Below are positions 1 to 5,721 of a stretch of 11,615 nt of DNA, piece by piece; position 1 is the first letter of the stretch, and each line of letters begins with the position of its first letter. The notes under the pieces were generated by a model. That model did not search any database, was not told the origin of the DNA, and saw only the letters and a program-made list of their open reading frames with translations. This DNA comes from an uncultured Ruminococcus sp. (GTDB taxonomy: Bacteria > Bacillota > Clostridia > Oscillospirales > Acutalibacteraceae): assembly GCA_905234305.1 (NCBI GenBank), contig CAJOHT010000013.1, forward strand, positions 1 to 11,615. Direction: 5' to 3'. Position numbers and translations under genes: made by a program.

Positions 1-299
1 GCTCTTTTTTCGATCTCGGTGAGATCATAGAGCCTTATACTGATGACAGCGAGGTGCTGAAAGACCTTTTTGCGTATCTTGACCTGTGCTTTACGCTTGT
101 GACGGGGGCAAAGGGCTTTGGCGGAGACAATCTCCCGAAACGTGAAGAAACGGGATATGCTCTTGATATGTCAGTCTCGGCGACCGATCTCGGTGAGCTG
201 CTCATCTCGGGCAGGCTCCGGGAAAAGAACTCGGGACTTTCCGGCAACAGCGGAGTAGCAAAAGATAATGTGGAGGTAGATTTCAATGACCTTTTCTAA
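1..299 (+). CDS. C-terminal end of an unrecognised protein (5' partial)
   Basis: The reading frame is open from the left edge (first full codon at base 3) to a TAA at 297-299, giving the last 98 residues of a protein that begins outside the window. I do not recognise the family. The visible part is soluble-looking and acidic: there is no membrane segment, and a stretch around 'FDLGEIIEPY' is followed by 'LDLCFTLVTGAKGFGG' and a Ser/Gly/Asn-rich stretch before the C-terminal 'VDFNDLF'. A GTG at 54 could serve as a start, but the frame is open upstream of it and no ribosome binding site is evident there, so it is more likely internal. The stop overlaps the start of the next gene by 14 bases, so it is probably the upstream member of the same operon. 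Function unknown. Confidence 0.6.
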   Translation, partial: SFFDLGEIIEPYTDDSEVLKDLFAYLDLCFTLVTGAKGFGGDNLPKREETGYALDMSVSATDLGELLISGRLREKNSGLSGNSGVAKDNVEVDFNDLF

Positions 300-951
300 A
301 AAGATTTTAAAGCGCGGCGCGGCTATACTCGCTTCCGCGGCAATTATGGCAACAGCTTTTACGGCAATATCGGCGTCCGCCGCTGAAGGAGCTAAACCGG
401 GCGACGTTAACGGCGATACTAATGTTAACATCAAGGACGTTACGCTTATCCAGAAGGTTCTTGTAAAGCTCGAGAAAGAGCCTGAGAATTTTGTTAAGCA
501 GGCGGATATGAACCTCGACGGAATCGTCAGCATCAAGGACGCTACTATAATCCAGATGTATATCGCTGAAATGATCGACACAATTCCGAAAAAGCCTGGT
601 GAAACAACTCCCGCCTCGGAAACAAGCGAAACTCAGAAGCCGACCGACGCTACGGCTAAACCTACCGACGCTACGGTTGAACCGACAGAAGCTACAGTTA
701 AACCCACTGACGCTACGGTTAAGCCCACCGACGCTACAGTTAAGCCTACCGACGCTACGGTTAAGCCTACCGACGCTACGGTTAAGCCCACCGACGCTAC
801 AGTTAAGCCTACCGACGCTACAGTTAAACCCACCGACGCTACAGTTAAACCCACCGACGCTACGGTTAAGCCGACAAATCCTACCACTCCTACCTCAAAT
901 CAGCCCAGTACCGACCCTGAAGGCTGGGGCAATAAGATTTACCGTCCATGA
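286..951 (+). CDS. Secreted dockerin type I protein with Thr/Pro tandem repeats
   Basis: A 221-residue exported protein. Residues 1-33 form a Sec signal peptide: basic N-terminus, hydrophobic core about 12-28, and an 'ASA-A' cleavage region near 30-34. Residues 38-96 are a type I dockerin made of two calcium-loop/helix units. Loop 1 has D40, N42, D44, N46, N48, D51. Loop 2 has D74, N76, D78, S82, D85. Each is followed by a 'TLIQ/TIIQ' helix. Dockerins bind cohesins to attach proteins to a scaffold or the cell surface. Residues 119-195 are eleven 7-residue repeats, eight of them exactly PTDATVK, likely an extended and possibly O-glycosylated linker. The C-terminus is a short tail ending 'EGWGNKIYRP'. 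There is no catalytic domain, which is unusual because dockerins normally carry an enzyme or binding module. The ATG at 286 has GGAGG at 272-276. The stop overlaps the kinase start (ATGA). It could be a structural or adaptor protein, or a substrate of the genes that follow; the latter is inference. Confidence 0.88.
   Translation: MTFSKKILKRGAAILASAAIMATAFTAISASAAEGAKPGDVNGDTNVNIKDVTLIQKVLVKLEKEPENFVKQADMNLDGIVSIKDATIIQMYIAEMIDTIPKKPGETTPASETSETQKPTDATAKPTDATVEPTEATVKPTDATVKPTDATVKPTDATVKPTDATVKPTDATVKPTDATVKPTDATVKPTDATVKPTNPTTPTSNQPSTDPEGWGNKIYRP
640..870 (+). repeat. Eleven tandem 21-bp repeats coding for PTDATVK units
   Basis: Eleven head-to-tail 21-base units lie in frame within the dockerin gene. 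Units 4-11 encode the identical heptapeptide PTDATVK; units 1-3 encode PTDATAK, PTDATVE and PTEATVK. Differences among the identical-protein units are nearly all synonymous (CCC/CCT, ACA/ACG, AAA/AAG). Units 6 and 7 are identical at DNA level, as are units 5 and 8, pointing to recent duplication. Because the unit is a multiple of three, copy-number change would keep the reading frame. Confidence 0.95.
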
Positions 952-1661
952 TATTCAGGTATAAAATCGCTGATATAGTTTTTGACGCGGATATAAGATA
1001 TAAGTATACCTATAATATAATGAAGGATTACCTCGTAGACGACGAGCCTGCGAGGTTCTCCGTTGTTATAGACGATAAGGATATCGCTGCGGAAAGAGCG
1101 CTCTCCCCTTATCACCACGAAAGCGACGGGATGTACGAAAGCACTGCGGTATACAGAAAGTTCATCTACGAAATTATGGATAAATACGACGCTTTCTTCT
1201 TCCATTGCTCGTCAATCGCCGTGGAGAATAAGGCAATAATGTTTACCGCTCAAAGCGGAACGGGCAAAAGCACCCACAGAAATCTCTGGATAAAAAACTT
1301 CGGCGATAGAGTGACTGTAATTAACGACGATAAACCCGTTATACGTAAAATTGACGGAAAGTTTTATGTTTACGGCACTCCGTGGCGCGGTAAAGAATCG
1401 ATGGGTAATAATATCCGCGTACCCGCCGAGGCGCTTTGCTTCCTTTCGAGAAGCGAAAAGAACTATATCGGAGAGATATCGACCTCTGAAATAATCGCGC
1501 GCACCCTTAACCAGACTGTCCGTCCAAAGGACGAATCACTTATGATAAAGCTGCTGGATTTGCTTGACGGATTTTTAAAACAGGTCAAATGCTATGACCT
1601 CAGGGTTAATATGGAGGACGAGGCGGCAATCGTCGCTTACAATAAAATCGTAAAGGAATGA
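948..1661 (+). CDS. HPr kinase-like P-loop protein (HprK-related kinase)
   Basis: A 237-residue cytoplasmic protein related to the C-terminal catalytic domain of HPr kinase/phosphorylase. A Walker A loop lies at about 101-109 (AQSGTGKST; K107, S108), preceded by 'FHCSSIAVENKAIMF', the usual lead-in strand. An Asp pair at 127-128 in 'VINDDKPV' matches the magnesium/catalytic region, and 'TPWRGKES' at 144-151 is a conserved element of this subfamily. It lacks the N-terminal domain of true HprK (about 310 residues) and is not in a PTS context, so HPr is unlikely to be its target. Family members in lasso-peptide clusters phosphorylate Ser in precursor peptides, and others sit beside PqqD-like genes. 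The start codon overlaps the dockerin stop (ATGA) with no good ribosome binding site, which indicates translational coupling. A Ser/Thr kinase acting on an operon product is a reasonable inference; the substrate is unknown. Confidence 0.8.
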   Translation: MIFRYKIADIVFDADIRYKYTYNIMKDYLVDDEPARFSVVIDDKDIAAERALSPYHHESDGMYESTAVYRKFIYEIMDKYDAFFFHCSSIAVENKAIMFTAQSGTGKSTHRNLWIKNFGDRVTVINDDKPVIRKIDGKFYVYGTPWRGKESMGNNIRVPAEALCFLSRSEKNYIGEISTSEIIARTLNQTVRPKDESLMIKLLDLLDGFLKQVKCYDLRVNMEDEAAIVAYNKIVKE

Positions 1662-1665
1662 GCTT

Positions 1666-1932
1666 ATGAAAATCAAAGACGGATTCCTGCTCAGAAGTTT
1701 CGGCGAAGAACATATCGTAGTCGCCGTAGGCGAAGGCAGCGAGGACTTTAATAAACTTATTACGCTCAACGATGTAGGCGCTTTTATTTTTAAAAAGCTG
1801 TCCGTGGATTTATCGAGGGAAGAGCTTATCTCCAGCGTAATCGATTACTATGAAATAGATAGAGCTACCGCCGAAAAGGATACGGATATTTTTATAAATA
1901 ATCTTAAGGAAGCGGGACTTCTCGATGCCTAA
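1666..1932 (+). CDS. PqqD-like small protein (RiPP recognition element fold)
   Basis: An 88-residue protein matching the PqqD/RiPP-recognition-element pattern: an N-terminal 'GFLLRSFGEEHIVVAVG' beta segment, the conserved 'LITLNDVGAFIFKKL' turn-helix at about 31-45, an acidic helix (SREELISSVIDYY), and the terminal helix 'FINNLKEAGLLDA'. Proteins of this fold bind leader peptides and present them to modifying enzymes. In some clusters they partner with HprK-like kinases, which is the gene immediately upstream here. The AAGGA at 1653-1657 gives good spacing to the ATG. The gene starts 4 bases after the kinase stop and overlaps the next start by 8 bases. No leader-peptide substrate or radical SAM enzyme is visible in the window, so its binding partner is unknown. 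The family assignment is firm; the role is inferred. Confidence 0.85.
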   Translation: MKIKDGFLLRSFGEEHIVVAVGEGSEDFNKLITLNDVGAFIFKKLSVDLSREELISSVIDYYEIDRATAEKDTDIFINNLKEAGLLDA

Positions 1933-2404
1933 AAAAATTGAGGATGTTATATCGGAATACGGCTTTTATGTAACTGAAACAAAGGGTACGAGTATGTACC
2001 CTCTTATAAAATCCGACTGCAGCGATGTATGCATAGTAAAAACCGATTTTCCGCTAAAAAAATACGACGTCCCGCTATATATACGGAAAGACGGGACTTA
2101 TGTACTCCACCGCGTTCTGGGCAAAACCGAAAAAGGTTACATATGCTGCGGGGATAACCAGTGCGTACTCGAATACGGCGTTACCGAGGATATGATTATC
2201 GGCAAGCTCGATTCGTGGTACCGAAAAGAAAAGAAATATACTGTCCGAGATAAAGGATATTTAAGATATGTAAATTTTTGGTGCAAATCCTTAAAACGCA
2301 GAAGGATTTTATTATGGTTCTTATGGAAAGGAAAACGTTTCAACACGCTGGCGCGAGCCGCTTTCCGTAAGGTCTTTAAACGGCGTAAGGCTGAGGATAA
2401 ATAA
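1925..2404 (+). CDS. S24/S26 family peptidase-like protein with Ser/His dyad
   Basis: A 159-residue protein with signal-peptidase/LexA-type core motifs. 'KGTSMYPLI' at 20-28 provides the candidate nucleophile S23. 'YVLHRVLG' at 59-66 provides H62 where bacterial signal peptidase I has its general-base Lys. 'CGDNQ' at 75-79 is the conserved GDN box. A His in that position is typical of the archaeal/ER-type arrangement. There is no N-terminal membrane anchor. Instead the C-terminal third is strongly basic with a short 'RILLWFLWKG' hydrophobic patch, so it may sit in the cytoplasm or lie on the membrane surface. It overlaps the PqqD-like gene by 8 bases. Plausible roles are cleavage of a peptide bound by the PqqD-like protein, or another processing step; neither is shown by the sequence. 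The short length and lack of an anchor argue against a housekeeping signal peptidase. Confidence 0.75.
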   Translation: MPKKIEDVISEYGFYVTETKGTSMYPLIKSDCSDVCIVKTDFPLKKYDVPLYIRKDGTYVLHRVLGKTEKGYICCGDNQCVLEYGVTEDMIIGKLDSWYRKEKKYTVRDKGYLRYVNFWCKSLKRRRILLWFLWKGKRFNTLARAAFRKVFKRRKAEDK

Positions 2405-3261
2405 TGGAAAATGTTATTTCTGTAAAGAATATGCGTGAAAGCGACGCTTTTACGATAAATACGGGCACAAGCGGCAAAGAGCTTATGAAGCGCGCCGCTC
2501 AGGGCGTTTACGAAAACGTACGCTGGAAAGGCAGTATCGCCGTTATCTGCGGAAGCGGCAACAACGGCGGCGACGGCTACGCGCTCGCGGAGATACTGTT
2601 CGATAACGGTTACTCGCCCCGCATTCTTAAGCTGAGCGATAAGCTCTCCGAGGACGGAGCGTATTATTACAACAGATGTAAAGAAAAAGGCGTTAACGAG
2701 TCTTTCTGCGATGAATATACCGATTTATCCGAATACGATATTATAGCCGACTGTATTTTAGGCACAGGCTTTTCGGGAGAACTTAGGGAAGATATATTAA
2801 GCGTTATAGAAAATATCAACCGCTCCCCCGCTTATAAGGTCAGCGTCGATATCAACAGCGGGCTTTCAGGCGCTAACGGACTCGCGCTTCCTACAGCCGT
2901 AAAATCCGACTTGACCGTATCGATAGGATATTATAAAACGGGGATGTTCTTAAACGACGCCAGCCATTATATCGGCTCCCTTAAGAATGTCGATATCGGC
3001 ATAAAGCTCTTAAAAAAGCAGTTTTATCTTATTGATAAAGACGAACTCAGCCCGTTTACGGGTTACTCGAGCGTTATTCTTTCAGACGATGATTTTGAGC
3101 TTAAATACGCGCTTGACGAGGCGCAGTTCAGAAGAAATCCGCTCAAAACGGTCTCAAAGGAATCCTGCGACAGTAAAAAGATATTTGTAGTAGATTACGG
3201 CGGAAGTAAACTTATCGCCGACCAGACCTACATTTACTTCCAATCCGACAGAATAGTATAA
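2404..3261 (+). CDS. nnrE: NAD(P)H-hydrate epimerase-like protein (YjeF_N domain)
   Basis: A 285-residue protein whose first ~200 residues match the YjeF N-terminal/NnrE domain, which epimerises damaged NAD(P)H hydrates for repair. Visible elements are 'NMRESDAFTI' at 9-18, 'GTSGKELMKRAA' at 21-32, the nucleotide-binding 'GSGNNGGDGYALAE' at 50-63, 'DCILGTGFSGELR' at 116-128, and 'VDINSGLSG' at 148-156. The Asp at 149 corresponds to the catalytic Asp; the usual 'DIPSG' reads 'DINSG' here. The dehydratase domain (NnrD), often fused C-terminally, is absent. Instead there is an ~80-residue tail I cannot assign, in which 'KLIADQTYIYF' faintly resembles the 'IIADGDRVYIN' strand of NnrD. The ATG overlaps the previous stop by one base, with GAGGA at 2393-2397. 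It is probably a metabolite-repair enzyme carried in the operon; a specialised sugar or nucleotide epimerase role cannot be excluded. Confidence 0.8.
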   Translation: MENVISVKNMRESDAFTINTGTSGKELMKRAAQGVYENVRWKGSIAVICGSGNNGGDGYALAEILFDNGYSPRILKLSDKLSEDGAYYYNRCKEKGVNESFCDEYTDLSEYDIIADCILGTGFSGELREDILSVIENINRSPAYKVSVDINSGLSGANGLALPTAVKSDLTVSIGYYKTGMFLNDASHYIGSLKNVDIGIKLLKKQFYLIDKDELSPFTGYSSVILSDDDFELKYALDEAQFRRNPLKTVSKESCDSKKIFVVDYGGSKLIADQTYIYFQSDRIV

Positions 3262-3274
3262 AGGAGAAATTTTA

Positions 3275-4093
3275 ATGGACAACAGCAAAAACGCAAACAT
3301 TTCGAATCCAGAGCTTCTTGACGCGATAGAGGAAATGCAGGAGGATAACTGCAACGAAAACGTCAACAGAATGATTGACTGCGTTATGGCGGCGCAGTTC
3401 ATTACCCCTGGGATCGTATCCCAGCCGCGCAACGTCGCTAAAACAAATAAAAACGGCGGTACTGTAATGCAGCAGGAAACCCAGGTTCAATTCCAGCTTA
3501 TTGAAAATCAGGATAAAGAAAAATTCTTCCCTGCTTTTACCGACCAGGAAGAAAAAGAAAAATGGGAAGCGTCTAAGGGTAAGCACGACGTTATTATGAC
3601 CTTTGACGATTATGCTCAGGTGCTTTCCGATAAGGGCTGTAACGTAAAGGGCTTCGTAATCAACCCGTTCGGCAGAAGCGTTGCGTTCCCGAAGCCGATG
3701 GTAATGTCGCTTAAACAGCAAAAAGAAGAAAGAGCTAAAAACTCGGGTATAGAAAAGCGCGAGATTACCGCCGACGACCAGCTTCAGCTCGGTGATCCCG
3801 ATCCCGATAATTATCCTATCGATATGATGGCTTCTATGATAAACTATCTTCAGGAGCGCGACGACGTAAACAGCGCTTATTTAAAAATGTTCCAGCGCGA
3901 AGGCGATAAAAATCCCAGCTATCTTGTAATCGTCGATTTCGACAGCGATAAAATGGAGGAGATTTTTAAAGGCTTGTCCCAGAGCGCCGCGCCTCATCTT
4001 AACGGCTTCCAGTTTTCTATGATGCCCTATTCGGTTCCTTTCGCTAAGAAAGCCGTAGAGGGAGTAGACCCGTTCTTTACAGCCGAAGATTAA
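3275..4093 (+). CDS. sseB: SseB family protein
   Basis: A 272-residue cytoplasmic protein with the two-part SseB layout. An N-terminal domain from about residue 60 to 140 contains 'FFPAFTDQEEKEKW' and 'VKGFVINPFGRSVAFP'. A C-terminal domain from about 160 to 268 contains 'ITADDQLQLGDPDPDNYP' and ends near 'VPFAKKA'. The first ~55 residues are an acidic, polar extension. SseB was named for enhanced serine sensitivity in E. coli and its biochemical role is poorly defined. Here AAGGAG at 3261-3266 gives ideal spacing to the ATG, 13 bases after the epimerase-like gene, and a strong terminator follows the stop. It is the last gene of the coupled run. Independent translation with a strong ribosome binding site suggests higher expression than the coupled genes before it. 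Confidence 0.82.
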   Translation: MDNSKNANISNPELLDAIEEMQEDNCNENVNRMIDCVMAAQFITPGIVSQPRNVAKTNKNGGTVMQQETQVQFQLIENQDKEKFFPAFTDQEEKEKWEASKGKHDVIMTFDDYAQVLSDKGCNVKGFVINPFGRSVAFPKPMVMSLKQQKEERAKNSGIEKREITADDQLQLGDPDPDNYPIDMMASMINYLQERDDVNSAYLKMFQREGDKNPSYLVIVDFDSDKMEEIFKGLSQSAAPHLNGFQFSMMPYSVPFAKKAVEGVDPFFTAED

Positions 4094-4104
4094 TATGTAG
4101 TACA

Positions 4105-4136
4105 GGGGTTGGCTGAGTTCAGCCGACCCCTTTTTT
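4105..4136 (+). terminator. Rho-independent terminator after sseB
   Basis: A near-perfect stem pairs GGGGTTGGCTGA (4105-4116) with TCAGCCGACCCC (4119-4130), with one G-T wobble and a very tight loop, followed by six T at 4131-4136. It lies 11 bases after the SseB stop and closes the seven-gene run. Confidence 0.93.
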
Positions 4137-4144
4137 GGTGCAAG

Positions 4145-5068
4145 ATGAGAAAACTGATTAAGAATAAAACGTTTTCCTATTTCGGCGCGCTTATTTGCGC
4201 GGCGCTTTGGGGAACGGCATTCCCCTTAATAAAGCTCGGCTACGAAAAGCTGGATATCGCTCAGTCCGATATCGCGTCGAAGCTGCTCTTCGCGGGGGAA
4301 AGATTCGCGCTCGCGGGGATAATTGTTTTTATTTTCGGATTTTTAATTTACAGAAAATCCCCTCTCCCGAAGAAAACCGATTTAGCCGCGATATCTCTTT
4401 TGGGAATAGTCCAAACCGCGCTGCAATATCTTTTCGCTTATATAGGAGTAGGATTTACCGCGGCGTCCAATACGTCCGTAATAACGGGTACGGTTTCGAT
4501 AATCTCGGTAATACTCGCGGGCATATTCTTTAAAAACGACAAGCTGACCGTATTGAAAATAACGGGCTGTATCCTCGGGCTGTTTGGGATAGCCTGCGTC
4601 AATTTTACCGACTTCTCCCTTTCCCCGATAACCTTTCTCGGAGATATTATAGTTCTTCTCTCGGCAGTATCGGGAGCGTTCGGCAATATTATAACGAAAA
4701 AGATTTCCTACGGTAAAGACCCGACCGCGGTAACGGCACTCCAGCTTTTTATAGGCGGAATGATACTTTTCATAATCGGATTATTATTCGGCGGAAAAAC
4801 ATATTTTAACAGCTTTGAGCCGATTATTATTCTTGTATGGCTCTCCTTAGTATCATCGATAAGTTTTCTGCTTTGGACAGCGCTTTTAAAATATCATCCC
4901 GTGAGCAGGATCACCGTATTTACTATGCTTATACCTGTTTTCGGAACGGTATGGAGCTTTATCCTTTTAGGGGAAGATATTTTTAAAACCGAGAACCTTA
5001 TATCTCTCGCGCTGGTATCGGCAGGAATAGTTTTAGTGAATATAAAAGGTAATAAAAATGAAGATTAA
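4145..5068 (+). CDS. EamA/DMT family transporter (10-TM exporter)
   Basis: A 307-residue integral membrane protein of the drug/metabolite transporter superfamily. It has two EamA repeats: the first begins 'CAALWGTAFPLIKLGYE' near the N-terminus, the second 'LSAVSGAFGNIITKK' near the middle. About ten hydrophobic helices and a short basic cytoplasmic C-terminus (KGNKNED) are visible. Family members usually export amino acids, purines or other metabolites; the substrate cannot be read from the sequence. I start it at the ATG at 4145, because the upstream TTG at 4109 lies inside the terminator stem. The ribosome binding site is weak (only GGTG nearby). It overlaps the next gene by 11 bases, and with that gene and the AGCS symporter forms a three-gene set. 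An export role for something related to amino acids fits the neighbouring symporter, but this is inference. Confidence 0.87.
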   Translation: MRKLIKNKTFSYFGALICAALWGTAFPLIKLGYEKLDIAQSDIASKLLFAGERFALAGIIVFIFGFLIYRKSPLPKKTDLAAISLLGIVQTALQYLFAYIGVGFTAASNTSVITGTVSIISVILAGIFFKNDKLTVLKITGCILGLFGIACVNFTDFSLSPITFLGDIIVLLSAVSGAFGNIITKKISYGKDPTAVTALQLFIGGMILFIIGLLFGGKTYFNSFEPIIILVWLSLVSSISFLLWTALLKYHPVSRITVFTMLIPVFGTVWSFILLGEDIFKTENLISLALVSAGIVLVNIKGNKNED

Positions 5069-5720
5069 AGGCGTTATATTTGATATGGACGGCGTACTGC
5101 TGGACAGCGAAAAACTCTATATACGCTTCTGGAGCGAAGCGGGAAAAGCCTGCGGTTATCCGTTTGAGAAAAAGCACGCTCTCGCTATCAGAAGTTTAGC
5201 CAGACCGTACGCGATAGAAAAACTTAAGGGCTTTTTCGGGGACGGCTTCGACTACGACGCGGTGCGGAATAAGCGGATTGAGCTTATGGATAAATATATC
5301 GCGGAAAACGGTATCGAGGCAAAACCGTACGCGCGGTATATTCTCGAGTACCTGAAGAAAAACGGGTACAGTATAGCTCTCGCTACGGCGACAGCGCTTG
5401 AGCGGACAAAACTTTATCTTACCCGCGTAGGATTATACAGCTTTTTTGACGAGATAATCTCCGCTCATATGGTAAAGCGCGGAAAACCCGCGCCCGATAT
5501 TTACCTTTTCGCCGCCGAAAAGCTCGGACTCTCTCCCGAAGAATGTATAGCGGTCGAGGATAGTTCAAACGGCGCTTTGTCAGCGTGCGAAGCGGGATGT
5601 TTTACGGTAATGGTCCCCGATATGGACGAACCCGAGGGAGAGATTTTAAACAGGATTTATAAGGTTGTAAAAAACCTTAAAGAGCTTACTGAACTTATAG
5701 AAGAAAACAGGGAGAGCTGA
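5058..5720 (+). CDS. HAD superfamily hydrolase, beta-phosphoglucomutase-like subfamily
   Basis: A 220-residue cytoplasmic HAD enzyme with all four motifs: motif I 'FDMDGVLLDSE' with nucleophile D9 and acid/base D11; motif II Thr at about 110 in 'LATAT'; motif III K143 in 'GKPAPDIY'; motif IV E167-D168 in 'AVEDSSNG'. A helical cap lies between about 17 and 85, the subclass I layout of beta-phosphoglucomutase and related sugar-phosphate or nucleotide phosphatases. Both mutases and phosphatases share these motifs, so the substrate is undecided. The start overlaps the transporter by 11 bases, and the stop is one base from the symporter start, so it is translationally coupled on both sides. A phosphatase for a small phosphorylated metabolite is the most cautious call. 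Confidence 0.88.
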   Translation: MKIKGVIFDMDGVLLDSEKLYIRFWSEAGKACGYPFEKKHALAIRSLARPYAIEKLKGFFGDGFDYDAVRNKRIELMDKYIAENGIEAKPYARYILEYLKKNGYSIALATATALERTKLYLTRVGLYSFFDEIISAHMVKRGKPAPDIYLFAAEKLGLSPEECIAVEDSSNGALSACEAGCFTVMVPDMDEPEGEILNRIYKVVKNLKELTELIEENRES

Positions 5721-5721
5721 T

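Noticed and set aside
640..870. CRISPR-like or regulatory direct repeats
   Set aside because: Units abut without spacers, are in frame and encode a constant heptapeptide with synonymous variation, so they are coding repeats.
633..887. Antisense and alternative-frame open frames across the repeat array (for example a VGLTVAS repeat protein)
   Set aside because: They exist only because the 21-base repeat keeps every frame open. The dockerin frame has a signal peptide, conserved domain and ribosome binding site; the others have none.
286..2404. A confident call of lasso-peptide or other named RiPP cluster
   Set aside because: No precursor-like short gene, cyclase, radical SAM enzyme or YcaO can be seen. 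Only the kinase, PqqD-like and peptidase components are present, so it is reported as a hypothesis.
4109..4144. TTG start for the EamA transporter
   Set aside because: It lies inside the sseB terminator stem and would add 12 residues unlike the family; the ATG at 4145 precedes the first helix normally.
5058..5720. Beta-phosphoglucomutase working with the GH13 enzyme
   Set aside because: The two genes are in separate transcription units more than 2 kb apart, and the HAD motifs do not distinguish a mutase from a phosphatase.
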